This document shows positions 1 to 6,361 of a stretch of 30,038 nt of DNA, piece by piece; within the stretch, counting starts at the first letter, position 1, and each line of letters begins with the position of its first letter. The translations under genes and the position numbers were made by a program. The notes below the pieces were generated by a model. It was given only the letters and a program-made list of their open reading frames with translations, searched no databases and had not been told where the DNA came from. Location: IMG/VR virus record IMGVR_UViG_3300025102_000178, positions 1 through 30,038 of that record; one strand, 5' to 3'. This stretch comes from a virus.

Positions 1-118
1 CATTTATTAATGGTAAATTGGATAGTACATTTTTCATACCGGAATCGTCTCCGGTTGGTTTAAATCTAATCATAACCTTTATTCCTCTTTTATTTGTGTT
101 ACTTGTTAATTTTGTCAT
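1..118 (-). CDS. Partial hypothetical protein, N-terminus only
   Basis: An open frame on the minus strand runs from an ATG at 118 to the left window edge, giving 39 residues with no stop. A second in-frame ATG at 73 opens a version starting MIRFKPTGDDSG. It has a purine-rich AGAGGA and an AAAGG upstream, so it may be the true start; the ATG at 118 has only a weak AGAAG. I do not recognise the protein. The gap to the next gene (119-184) holds a TATATT-like box on the minus strand and nothing else clear. The product continues outside the window. Confidence 0.5.
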   Translation of the reverse strand, partial: MTKLTSNTNKRGIKVMIRFKPTGDDSGMKNVLSNLPLIN

Positions 119-184
119 CACTTCTGATTACAATAATATATAGTGATTACAAAACTGAAACAGCAATGGTTTCTTAATTTTTTT

Positions 185-601
185 CTAAAAAGGTAATTCT
201 TCTAGTTCTTCTAAATAATCTTTTGGTTCTTTATTCCACCATAAATACATTTCCACATATCGTTTGGCTTGTTTTCTAACTATTGAATCTGCTAAGTATC
301 GTTCTGATTGAAATAATCCACTCATTTTTTTCATAAAATGGATTAGTCCAAAATCTTTGTCAGCGATATAAGGTTCACCTTGTTCATTAAATACAATATA
401 CATATCAAAGTGATTTGACTTTGCCAAATACTCTAATATATTTTCTTTGTGTTCTGCGTGTGATAAGAACTCTAAAAACTCTTCGTCTTCTAACATTCTT
501 TTCAATTGTTTAATTCTTTTTCCGTAGTGTTTTTTGTTATACTCGGTTTGAGCATAGTAGGTTTCATATCTATTTAACCACGCTTGTCTTGCAGTTGGCA
601 T
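185..601 (-). CDS. Hypothetical protein, 138 aa
   Basis: I do not recognise this 138-residue protein. It is soluble, with a strongly charged helical N-terminal third rich in Lys, Arg and Tyr (residues 10-45). A mixed region follows (70-90) with an FNEQGEPYI turn, and the C-terminus is acidic. No signal peptide or membrane segment is visible. Its ATG overlaps the stop of the 28-residue peptide gene upstream (TAATG), so the two are probably translationally coupled. It is the last complete gene of the small-gene cluster. It is real by coding continuity and packing; function unknown. Confidence 0.75.
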   Translation of the reverse strand: MPTARQAWLNRYETYYAQTEYNKKHYGKRIKQLKRMLEDEEFLEFLSHAEHKENILEYLAKSNHFDMYIVFNEQGEPYIADKDFGLIHFMKKMSGLFQSERYLADSIVRKQAKRYVEMYLWWNKEPKDYLEELEELPF

Positions 602-687
602 TATTTTTCCATACTCTTACTAAATGTGTAGAGTGCCAATACACCACACAATGTTGTTAATCCTACTGATACTATATTTTCTAACAT
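601..687 (-). CDS. Small membrane peptide, 28 aa
   Basis: A 28-residue frame begins with ATG at 687, preceded by TAAGGTAAT (an AAGG Shine-Dalgarno at short spacing), and ends in TAA overlapping the next ATG. Residues 4-21 (NIVSVGLTTLCGVLALYT) form one hydrophobic segment, and the tail carries Lys residues. This fits a single-span inner-membrane peptide. It sits beside another tiny membrane peptide. A role in host membrane modification or holin-like activity is conceivable, but there is no motif to support one. It is easily missed because of its size. Confidence 0.55.
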   Translation of the reverse strand: MLENIVSVGLTTLCGVLALYTFSKSMEK

Positions 688-688
688 A

Positions 689-766
689 TTACCTTATATT
701 GTTTGTTGGTCTTGATATGACCCACGCCATACCGAAAATTATTATTATGTTGATAAAGTCTATCAT
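689..766 (-). CDS. Small membrane peptide, 25 aa
   Basis: A 25-residue frame starts with an ATG at 766 that overlaps the upstream stop as ATGA and ends in TAA one base before the next gene's ATG. Residues 2-17 are almost purely hydrophobic (IDFINIIIIFGMAWVI), followed by a short polar, basic tail. This suggests one membrane span. No Shine-Dalgarno sequence is evident, so translation would depend on coupling through the 4-nt overlap. The perfect head-to-tail packing with both neighbours is the main support. Function unknown. Confidence 0.45.
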   Translation of the reverse strand: MIDFINIIIIFGMAWVISRPTNNIR

Positions 767-969
767 ATTTTTTCTATAACTCCGTTGATGATTTCTATCT
801 GTTTTAAGAAAATATCTCTCATCTCTACAAATACTTTCTTTTTCTTATTTAAACAAGAATTCCTATTTTTCAATAGTTTATTCAATTCTTTCATCTCTAA
901 TCCGAGTAGAGATTTCTTGTATTGTTTCTCATCAAGAGAAACTTTCCATTTTGATGTTCCTACAATCAT
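763..969 (-). CDS. Hypothetical small basic protein, 68 aa
   Basis: An unrecognised 68-residue protein, lysine-rich and probably helical in its C-terminal two thirds (a run of Lys near residue 44, then an amphipathic helix ending in IEKI). The open frame extends five codons further upstream. I place the start at the ATG at 969 because it overlaps the stop of the preceding 34-residue gene as TAATG, the junction used repeatedly here. It overlaps the downstream 25-residue peptide gene by 4 nt. It may form a coiled coil; no function can be given. Confidence 0.65.
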   Translation of the reverse strand: MIVGTSKWKVSLDEKQYKKSLLGLEMKELNKLLKNRNSCLNKKKKVFVEMRDIFLKQIEIINGVIEKI

Positions 970-1073
970 TATGCAATACCCCACTCATAGAGAAATGCCT
1001 CTATTTCTGCTGGTGTTAAATCTGTTGCTAAGATTTCTAATAAATCACTAAGTGTTATCATTGGTTCCGTCAT
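969..1073 (-). CDS. Hypothetical micro-protein, 34 aa
   Basis: A 34-residue acidic frame (MTEPMITLSDLLEILATDLT...) starts at ATG 1073 with a good AGAGGA Shine-Dalgarno sequence six bases upstream. It ends in TAA overlapping the next gene's ATG. The residue pattern suggests two short helices. The start lies one base after the stop of the upstream gene. The ribosome binding site and gene packing support it as a real gene; its function is unknown. Confidence 0.6.
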   Translation of the reverse strand: MTEPMITLSDLLEILATDLTPAEIEAFLYEWGIA

Positions 1074-1074
1074 A

Positions 1075-1299
1075 TTATCCTCTTTCTACTTTTCCTTTGT
1101 GAGCCCAGTTTACTGAATATGGTCTTTCAGAATATTCCCACTCTTTATTTACTAATTTTGGTATTTGTGAACATATTTCATTAGAAAACCACTCAGCATC
1201 TGAGTTCTCGTTTACTAATGCTCTATCACCACAACCTTGGTCCGGAACATATACTTCCAGACATACATTTACAAAAAATCTGTTTGCGTCTTTAGCCAT
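1075..1299 (-). CDS. Hypothetical protein, 74 aa
   Basis: An unrecognised 74-residue protein. The frame is open to 1314, but the ATG at 1299 is chosen because GGGGAG lies seven bases upstream and the longer version would begin inside the previous gene without such a site. It has three Cys (about residues 13, 23 and 43), two Trp and a predicted strand-rich N-terminus (NRFFVNVCLEVYV). No transmembrane segment. It overlaps the upstream gene by 8 nt and is part of the small early-type cluster. Confidence 0.65.
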   Translation of the reverse strand: MAKDANRFFVNVCLEVYVPDQGCGDRALVNENSDAEWFSNEICSQIPKLVNKEWEYSERPYSVNWAHKGKVERG

Positions 1300-1510
1300 T
1301 TGTTGACTCCCCAAGTAATGAAAAGTTTTTACCTAATTTCAATCCTTGTTTTAATTCTGTTATCTGTTTTTGTAATTCATACAAAGTACATTGAGCACTA
1401 TTGACATAAGTCTTACCTTCATTATTTGCTTGATAATCTGGTAAGGTATTATATCCGTCGTTAATCTCTTGTTCTAATGTATTTATTAATTGTTCAATTC
1501 TATCTACCAT
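1292..1510 (-). CDS. Hypothetical coiled-coil protein, 72 aa
   Basis: A 72-residue protein with heptad-like hydrophobic spacing at residues 4-18 and 43-57 (ELQKQITELKQGLK), suggesting a short helical hairpin or coiled coil. The start at 1510 is well supported by AGGAGG nine bases upstream, within the 3' end of the preceding gene (7-nt overlap). No enzymatic motif is visible. It is co-transcribed with the genes on either side, downstream of the promoter at 1777-1805. Confidence 0.7.
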   Translation of the reverse strand: MVDRIEQLINTLEQEINDGYNTLPDYQANNEGKTYVNSAQCTLYELQKQITELKQGLKLGKNFSLLGESTNG

Positions 1511-1743
1511 TGAATAAATCCTCCTAATATTTCTATAACTTGTTCATCTGTATAACCTTTGACATTATAAGTGTCTGTGAAATCTACTGGCGTGAAGAAG
1601 TCAGTATCATCTAATAGGTTTTCATAACCATATTTGTTTCCACTCTCATTGAAAGCCAAAGTTTCTCTTTTCATTTCATACAAATTATACAAAGCATCGT
1701 TTGTATTTTCGTTAAGTTCTAATGTTTTTCCATAAATCGTCAT
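1504..1743 (-). CDS. Hypothetical acidic protein, 79 aa
   Basis: A 79-residue acidic protein of unknown function, the first gene after the sigma70-type promoter at 1777-1805. Its ATG at 1743 is preceded by AAGGAT at a somewhat long spacing. The same leader design (AAGGAT, A/T-rich spacer, ATG) precedes the gene at 2541, which supports this start. The N-terminal half is helical and polar. The C-terminus holds a GYTDEQVIEIL helix and ends in Trp. No cysteines and no membrane segment. Confidence 0.7.
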   Translation of the reverse strand: MTIYGKTLELNENTNDALYNLYEMKRETLAFNESGNKYGYENLLDDTDFFTPVDFTDTYNVKGYTDEQVIEILGGFIQW

Positions 1744-1776
1744 AATTTTTTTATCCTTTTCTTTAATTCTTTATAT

Positions 1777-1805
1777 AATATACCTATAATAAATGACAAT
1801 GTCAA
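1777..1805 (-). promoter_or_regulatory. Sigma70-type promoter
   Basis: On the minus strand TTGACA (1805-1800) is followed after 17 bases by TATATT (1782-1777), extended by ATATA. It lies in the gap upstream of the 79-residue gene starting at 1743. The spacer contains TCATTTATT, as in the promoters at 2280-2308 and 2579-2607. The near-perfect consensus suggests recognition by unmodified host RNA polymerase, typical of early phage transcription. Confidence 0.8.
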
Positions 1806-1835
1806 GTAAAATCATACATATTTGTAAAATAATCA

Positions 1836-2126
1836 TTAAACCCTATTGACCATAACTTTCTCAATAAAAGCATTGTGCCACTCTTCATAGTTCCACCATA
1901 CTTCATCAAGGAAGTTATTAAACTTACCTAATATTGTATCATTAGTGATATAATTTTGAAAGAGTTCTTCATCTCCCTCTCCCATAACTTCATCAATATT
2001 ATCATAACAACCTCTACACACTACACCATATTCAGTTCCTTTATCAGACGCACCACAACAATTTGTAAATTGTCTAACTATGTTTTCGTTTGGGTCATCA
2101 AAATTCTTTTCAAATAATATTGCCAT
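1836..2126 (-). CDS. Putative zinc-binding small protein, 96 aa
   Basis: A 96-residue acidic protein with a cysteine arrangement that could bind one zinc ion: Cys23-Cys24 (in NCCGAS) and Cys37-x2-Cys40 (CRGC). The rest is helical and rich in Asp, Glu, Trp and Asn. Small phage proteins with this CCGAS...CRxC layout are, to my knowledge, known only as hypothetical. The ATG at 2126 starts one base after the stop of the 42-residue gene, with AAGG six bases upstream. It probably belongs to the transcript from the promoter at 2280-2308. Confidence 0.7.
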   Translation of the reverse strand: MAILFEKNFDDPNENIVRQFTNCCGASDKGTEYGVVCRGCYDNIDEVMGEGDEELFQNYITNDTILGKFNNFLDEVWWNYEEWHNAFIEKVMVNRV

Positions 2127-2127
2127 A

Positions 2128-2256
2128 CTATACCTTAAATCCTCTCACTTTTACAATGATGTCATTTATTTGGTCCACTTCATCTCTACCTAACCTATCA
2201 CTCATCAATAGGTCAAACAACATATCTATAATTCTAACTTTTAATAAACTATCCAT
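2128..2256 (-). CDS. Hypothetical micro-protein, 42 aa
   Basis: A 42-residue frame (MDSLLKVRIIDMLF...) directly downstream of the promoter at 2280-2308. AAAAGGAG stands four bases before the ATG at 2256, a strong ribosome binding site. The product is helical with alternating hydrophobic and charged residues (DLLMSDRLGRDEVDQIND), likely a small two-helix protein. Promoter, Shine-Dalgarno and tight junction with the next gene make it convincing despite its size. Function unknown. Confidence 0.7.
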   Translation of the reverse strand: MDSLLKVRIIDMLFDLLMSDRLGRDEVDQINDIIVKVRGFKV

Positions 2257-2279
2257 ATTTCTCCTTTTAAATTCTATAT

Positions 2280-2308
2280 AATATACTGATAATAAATGAT
2301 AATGTCAA
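2280..2308 (-). promoter_or_regulatory. Sigma70-type promoter
   Basis: TTGACA (minus strand, 2308-2303), a 17-base spacer and TATATT (2285-2280), followed by ATATA. It stands upstream of the 42-residue gene at 2256. The whole element from -35 to past -10 matches the promoter at 1777-1805 almost base for base, including TCATTTATTAT in the spacer. Confidence 0.8.
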
Positions 2309-2316
2309 GTCTTTCT

Positions 2317-2541
2317 TTACATTTCTAAAGAATCTAACCACTCTTCTATTTCGTCGTGGGTCATTCTTCCGTCTTCTTCAAGATTTTCTCTCATTTCATC
2401 ACGAGTTTGTGGTCGTCCATTATTATATACTGGTCCAATACCTGTTTCGGCTTGGAATTCTTGGTCGTGTTGGGGTAATTTACCATTATCCCTATTTAAT
2501 TCATAATTCATACAACCTAAAGCAAAAGTTCCCATATCCAT
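2317..2541 (-). CDS. Hypothetical acidic protein, 74 aa
   Basis: An unrecognised 74-residue protein, first gene after the promoter at 2579-2607. The C-terminal 30 residues are strongly acidic and helical (TRDEMRENLEEDGRMTHDEI). The N-terminal part contains CMNYELNRDNGKLPQHD. The ATG at 2541 has AAGGAT upstream at long spacing, like the gene at 1743. A second ATG two codons in cannot be excluded. No membrane segment or metal site. Confidence 0.65.
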   Translation of the reverse strand: MDMGTFALGCMNYELNRDNGKLPQHDQEFQAETGIGPVYNNGRPQTRDEMRENLEEDGRMTHDEIEEWLDSLEM

Positions 2542-2578
2542 AATTAATTTATCCTTATATCATTTATCATTACACCAT

Positions 2579-2607
2579 AATATATGGCGAATAAATGAGA
2601 AAGTCAA
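2579..2607 (-). promoter_or_regulatory. Sigma70-type promoter
   Basis: TTGACT (minus strand, 2607-2602), a 17-base spacer and TATATT (2584-2579). It has the same TCATTTATT spacer core as the two promoters downstream. It serves the gene starting at 2541. One mismatch in the -35 box suggests slightly lower strength. Confidence 0.75.
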
Positions 2608-2629
2608 GTGTTTTCGTTATTTTTTTGAT

Positions 2630-2914
2630 TTATTTTGTGAACATATCCCAAAACATATCTATCATCAGGGCGATGACACCACCACCTATAATGGTTCTCC
2701 ATTTAGATGTGTTTTCTCTATGTTGGGTATTTAATTTGGTTTCAGCCCAAAGGCCTTCGTTCGGATTAAAGAGATTTTCTTTAATAAATTTGATATCTGT
2801 ATGCAATTCAGTAAGGTTTCCTTTAAATTCTTGATGAAGTTCATCAACTCGCTTGTCACTTTCGTCCAAACGATACATTATCAATTCTAAACCTTGTTTG
2901 TCTTGTTTATTCAT
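2630..2914 (-). CDS. Coiled-coil protein with C-terminal membrane anchor, 94 aa
   Basis: A 94-residue protein: a long charged helix over residues 1-45 with heptad spacing (RLDESDKRVDELHQEF), a linker with NPNEGLWAETKLN (about 50-62), and a C-terminal hydrophobic segment (about 75-90, TIIGGGVIALMIDMFW). The layout recalls small phage membrane-associated proteins of the XhlA kind found near lysis genes; that resemblance is by architecture only. No lysin is visible nearby. The ATG at 2914 has no Shine-Dalgarno sequence. An AT-rich box (TATTTATTA) ends about ten bases upstream, so the message may be leaderless. Confidence 0.65.
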   Translation of the reverse strand: MNKQDKQGLELIMYRLDESDKRVDELHQEFKGNLTELHTDIKFIKENLFNPNEGLWAETKLNTQHRENTSKWRTIIGGGVIALMIDMFWDMFTK

Positions 2915-2947
2915 ACACTAATAAATATCACTAGTAAGAAAATTTAT

Positions 2948-3184
2948 CTATTTTTTGACCGACTTTTTCTTCCAATTTCTTCTTTTTCTTGGTTGTGGCT
3001 TGCCTCTTTTGGATAATCTTTTATTTTCACCTGATAGAATTTTGTTTTTAAACTCTAAATCATTAATTTCTCTCTCTAATGATGTTACTCTACCCGCTTG
3101 GAATAATCCTAATCCGAATACTCCTACAATACTGCCGATACACATTCCTAAGTATATCCAACCTAATATCTGTAATGTTTCCAT
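2948..3184 (-). CDS. Membrane protein with coiled coil and basic tail, 78 aa
   Basis: A 78-residue protein with a glycine-rich transmembrane segment at residues 6-29 (LGWIYLGMCIGSIVGVFGLG), a coiled coil at about 33-57 (SLEREINDLEFKNKIL), and a very basic tail rich in Lys and Arg. N-in membrane insertion with a short helical stalk resembles inner-membrane spanins, but the tail is unusually basic and no outer-membrane spanin partner is visible. It could also bind nucleic acid at the membrane. The start at 3184 has AAGGAG seven bases upstream, inside the gap after the Smr gene. Confidence 0.7.
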   Translation of the reverse strand: METLQILGWIYLGMCIGSIVGVFGLGLFQAGRVTSLEREINDLEFKNKILSGENKRLSKRGKPQPRKRRNWKKKSVKK

Positions 3185-3187
3185 AAT

Positions 3188-3409
3188 TTAACTCCTTAAT
3201 ATTATTGCTCCTGGATTATCGTTCCAGAAGTCATCTATCGTGAACCCTTGTATTTCTACAATCTCACGAACTATTTTTTTCATCTTTTCGCTTTTACCGG
3301 TTATAATCCTAATCGGAAAATTATTCATATTGTAATGAATAATTAACAAGTTTGGTAGTTTGTCCTCTACCTCTTCGTGTCTAAATCCGTGTAAGTCAAC
3401 CTCTGTCAT
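3188..3409 (-). CDS. Smr-domain protein, 73 aa
   Basis: A minimal Smr (MutS2 C-terminal-like) domain. It opens with the signature VDLHGFRHEE (residues 4-13), has a central RIITGKSEKMKKIV segment (about 34-47) matching the TGxG loop region, and ends in a PGAIILRS strand. Smr domains are small nucleases or nucleic-acid-binding modules, and the DLHG His contributes to activity in characterised members. Here the usual glycine-rich TGKGxHS loop is reduced to TGKSEK, so activity is uncertain. It overlaps the upstream 52-residue gene by 14 nt. Family assignment is by motif. Confidence 0.75.
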   Translation of the reverse strand: MTEVDLHGFRHEEVEDKLPNLLIIHYNMNNFPIRIITGKSEKMKKIVREIVEIQGFTIDDFWNDNPGAIILRS

Positions 3410-3554
3410 CTTCCTTGACCTCGTAAAGTCTGTTGAAATCTTCTTTATCTAATTTCTTTTTTACTTGAAAATACTCTTTCGCATATTCCAACAACCTTGT
3501 TCCAACGGTATCTACCGCTTCTTGTGTTCTTTTATTTACTAATTTGAATCGCAC
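3396..3554 (-). CDS. Hypothetical small charged protein, 52 aa, GTG start
   Basis: A 52-residue frame fills the gap between the glycosyltransferase and the Smr gene. It starts at GTG 3554, with a textbook AAGGAG eight bases upstream embedded in the glycosyltransferase 3' end (16-nt overlap), and ends in TGA at 3396 inside the Smr gene. The product is a charged, probably coiled-coil helix (TRLLEYAKEYFQVKKKLDKE). The Shine-Dalgarno sequence and exact gap filling argue that it is real. Function unknown. Confidence 0.65.
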   Translation of the reverse strand: MRFKLVNKRTQEAVDTVGTRLLEYAKEYFQVKKKLDKEDFNRLYEVKEDDRG

Positions 3555-4756
3555 CCAATTAACTCCTTCTCGTATGTTTTTAATGATGTTATTGTAACAT
3601 CAAATATTTCTAATGTAAATTCTCCAACCTTTCCACTATCTTTGATAATCTCTGGTAACATCTTTAATATTTCGTAGTCATTTTGAGTTAACTTTTGTAA
3701 ATCAAACTCAACAACTATATCATTATCTATTTCAGATTTTAACAATCTCTCTTTTAAATCAAATTTTGTTTGTGGTTGTTCTTCTTTAATGTATTGTTCA
3801 ACTAATTCTTTATCATCTATATACATACTATCCGACCAAGGTTCCAATCCTTGTAGTCCGCTCATATTACAATTCTTTACCACATACCCAATATCATATT
3901 TTGGTTGAATATATGGTTTTAAGTAATCATCGTGTAAACAATAAGAACTCCACTTTCTTGCGAAGTTTCTTGTTGACCTTTCGTTCTGTGTCAACCACTC
4001 ATCCGTTTCTCTACCAATCATAGAGACTTCACCTTCGGGATTTCGTTTTGCTCCCTCAGCAAATCTACTTCCTCTACAAGTCATATGATATACGAAACCT
4101 CTCCAAGTCTGTATTGTTTTATATCCATTCAATACAAATCTATTGAATATATCTGAATCTTCTTTTGATTGTGGTGCAAATAAGTCATCGTGTCCACCAA
4201 TCTTTTGAAAGTCCTCTTTATAGATTGCCCAAGGTGCAAATATTCCCTCTGTGGTTTCCTTTCCTAACTTTGAGTGAGTCAGTTCAGGAAATGTGCCGTG
4301 CCAACTCAATAATTCATCTTCTTTAAATTCTTCCGGTTCAATACCGAAGTCCATTATTACTTTTTCTGGTCCATCTGGGTGTAGTGGTGGTTCTATTCTT
4401 GTTCCACTCACAACCACACCTGGTTTTATGTGTTTTAGTATCTCGTCATCAAGACCTGGTAATGCATACATATCTGCGTGGTATATCATCACAATATCAT
4501 TAGTTGCCATATCAACTAATGTATCATATAGTATTGTGTGTCCTAATCTTTCAGGCCCAATGTTTCTATGTATCTTTACATTTTGGTCTTTCTTGATTAT
4601 CTCTTCCATCCACTCCCAAGTTCCGTCGTCTGAGAAATCATCTGCCATACAAATCTCGTGTCTGTATCCAAGGTTTTTTCTAATTGATTCATAGGACCAT
4701 TTTAAATATTTTAAGTTGTTCCTACTGGGTTGAATAAATGATATTGTTTTATCCAT
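3539..4756 (-). CDS. GT-A (family 2-like) glycosyltransferase
   Basis: A 405-residue glycosyltransferase with a GT2-type N-terminal domain. It begins with a beta strand MDKTISFIQPSRN, then the nucleotide-binding ADDFSDDGTWEW (residues 38-49) and a DxD-like IYHADMYALPG (about 91-101) for metal and sugar-nucleotide binding. A later FAPWAIYKEDFQKIGGHDD is typical of the acceptor side of GT2 enzymes. About 120 C-terminal residues are extra. The frame extends to 4792, but I use ATG 4756, which has GGAAGA seven bases upstream and overlaps the previous gene by only 8 nt. It is the last gene of the glycan cassette. Donor and acceptor cannot be inferred. Confidence 0.8.
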   Translation of the reverse strand: MDKTISFIQPSRNNLKYLKWSYESIRKNLGYRHEICMADDFSDDGTWEWMEEIIKKDQNVKIHRNIGPERLGHTILYDTLVDMATNDIVMIYHADMYALPGLDDEILKHIKPGVVVSGTRIEPPLHPDGPEKVIMDFGIEPEEFKEDELLSWHGTFPELTHSKLGKETTEGIFAPWAIYKEDFQKIGGHDDLFAPQSKEDSDIFNRFVLNGYKTIQTWRGFVYHMTCRGSRFAEGAKRNPEGEVSMIGRETDEWLTQNERSTRNFARKWSSYCLHDDYLKPYIQPKYDIGYVVKNCNMSGLQGLEPWSDSMYIDDKELVEQYIKEEQPQTKFDLKERLLKSEIDNDIVVEFDLQKLTQNDYEILKMLPEIIKDSGKVGEFTLEIFDVTITSLKTYEKELIGCDSN

Positions 4757-5672
4757 TTCTAATCTTCCAATCTTCCATCCACGCTTCTTCACTATAATAT
4801 TTTTGGAATAGATGAAGTGTTTCTTCTGAACACTCTTTGTAAAAACTCTCGTCTTCGTATAGTTTTCTCATAAGGAATTTCGCTGTTTTCAAATCCCCAA
4901 CTGCTACGGTGGTGTTTGGGTGTAATAATTCTTGTGTATCCAATCCGTGATACCCTATAACCGGTGTTCCGTGGAATGATAAATTCATACTAAATGTTCC
5001 CGCGGCGTGTGTCCTCATTAAGTGGACACCAAATTTATATTGACCAACCTTTTTTATCCACTCTCTCCAAGTTAAATATGGTAGGTATTCTATATCGTCA
5101 ATTGACTCTTCTTGTTCTTGTTTTCTACCCATTGAAACACCATATTTCTTCTCTGGAATATCAGACGCTACTAAATAACTATCCATACCACCATACCAAC
5201 TAACAAAATTACCACCCAACAATGTTCCACTCTTTTCCTTTGAATAACCAACTGAATTTAATCTTTCTGGAATCATCATAGACCTCATAACTCTAACATC
5301 TTTACAATCTAATCCTAAATAATAATCAACATCAGATTCATTATGACAATATACCCAATCCGCATCTCTCAATGTATTTATGTAATGTATTTGTTTTTCA
5401 ACTGAATAGTCTTGGAAATACCAATGTGGTCCCTCTTGCATTACTGCAACCTTATCACAAACTTCTCTAAACCATTCAATGTTAACATTTGGATTATTCT
5501 TTGGTATAATAACTATACCCAAATCATATCTCTTTTTTGGTCTAACACTAATGGGATACCACTCAGCATCTAACATTATTGACCAACCAAATTCAGTTCT
5601 CGCGTCTTCAAAATCTCTTGGAGCTTTTCCAAAAGTTTCACTCTCTGAAAAGAATACTATTTTACTTTGCAT
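4749..5672 (-). CDS. GT-B-like glycosyltransferase
   Basis: A 307-residue protein with the look of a single-operon GT-B (GT4-like) glycosyltransferase. The N-terminal half contains DWVYCHNESDVDYY and a phosphate-loop-like GTLLGGNFVSWYGG. The C-terminal half has AAGTFSMNLSFHGTPVIGYHG (about residues 228-248), which aligns with the region where GT4 enzymes carry their donor-binding Glu and the GxPVI strand. The canonical E-x7-E is not obvious, so activity is less certain than for the other transferases. Start at ATG 5672 with GGAAGG six bases upstream; a TTG five codons earlier is rejected. It overlaps the methyltransferase gene by 16 nt. Confidence 0.6.
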   Translation of the reverse strand: MQSKIVFFSESETFGKAPRDFEDARTEFGWSIMLDAEWYPISVRPKKRYDLGIVIIPKNNPNVNIEWFREVCDKVAVMQEGPHWYFQDYSVEKQIHYINTLRDADWVYCHNESDVDYYLGLDCKDVRVMRSMMIPERLNSVGYSKEKSGTLLGGNFVSWYGGMDSYLVASDIPEKKYGVSMGRKQEQEESIDDIEYLPYLTWREWIKKVGQYKFGVHLMRTHAAGTFSMNLSFHGTPVIGYHGLDTQELLHPNTTVAVGDLKTAKFLMRKLYEDESFYKECSEETLHLFQKYYSEEAWMEDWKIRNG

Positions 5673-6361
5673 ATTAGACCTTCCCAATCAACTGACAAAA
5701 TAGGTCCCAATTGAACATTAAATGCAACTTCAGTTCCTGGTTCAAATCCTATATGTTTTACAACCTCAAGTGTTCCGTCTTGTATTTTACTATCAATCGC
5801 CGCTTTAACTTCCATAATATAATTTCTGGTTGGATTTGAATATTGACTGGAATCTGGTTTACCATAGTCATCAAACACTAAATACTCTGCATTTAATTTG
5901 ATTGCATTTTCTATATCATAAAGGACTGCGTCATATTGATGAATCGCGTCAATAAACACTACTGAAACATCTGATAGTAAATCCATAGGCCAACCTTTTG
6001 AATTGTATGAGTCCATTTCTAAGTAATCAATATTCTCAAACTTTTTATCAAATGTTGTTTTAATATTGACTGAATATTGTTTATATACATCATTTTCAGA
6101 CACAAGGTTATTTACTTCCCAAAGAGTTCTATCACCAAACAATGGTCCATTTATGTTCATCGCATATACTTTTTTAAACAAATAACTTAATATTCTGGAA
6201 GTGTGTCCAACGTGACAACCAACTTCAAGAACATCTTTATCTTTAAAGTCCTCACCGAAAAAGTCAACTAATTCTTGTTTAAATTTTAAAGATGTTGTTT
6301 CTTTCCATTGTGCCTTGTCGGGTGTTTCTTCTAATATTCTGGTTAGTTCGTTGTTGTTCAT
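5657..6361 (-). CDS. Class I SAM-dependent methyltransferase
   Basis: A 234-residue Rossmann-fold methyltransferase. Motif I is DVLEVGCHVGHTS (residues 43-55), with the Gly residues that contact S-adenosylmethionine. An acidic residue pair and the strand SVVFIDAIHQYD (about 132-143) match motif IV of the class that includes Methyltransf_24 and FkbM-like sugar methylases. A YLVFDDYG strand follows. In this glycan cassette it most likely O-methylates a sugar or the growing chain; the target is inferred from context. The ATG overlaps the deacetylase stop (ATGA), with GGAAAT upstream. Length is normal for the family. Confidence 0.78.
   Translation of the reverse strand: MNNNELTRILEETPDKAQWKETTSLKFKQELVDFFGEDFKDKDVLEVGCHVGHTSRILSYLFKKVYAMNINGPLFGDRTLWEVNNLVSENDVYKQYSVNIKTTFDKKFENIDYLEMDSYNSKGWPMDLLSDVSVVFIDAIHQYDAVLYDIENAIKLNAEYLVFDDYGKPDSSQYSNPTRNYIMEVKAAIDSKIQDGTLEVVKHIGFEPGTEVAFNVQLGPILSVDWEGLICKVK

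Noticed and set aside
157-185. Hairpin GAAAC/GTTTC followed by a T-run, like a terminator
   Set aside because: The stem is only five base pairs and the T-run follows it on the plus strand, where no gene ends. The minus-strand reading has only a short, interrupted U tract.
2948-3184. Inner-membrane spanin
   Set aside because: The transmembrane-plus-coil layout fits, but no overlapping or adjacent lipoprotein partner, holin or endolysin is visible, so only the architecture is reported.
4293-4694. Plus-strand open frame of 133 codons inside the glycosyltransferase gene
   Set aside because: It lies wholly antisense to a gene with clear GT2 motifs, and its composition (Ser- and Ile-rich) is what antisense of this coding bias produces.
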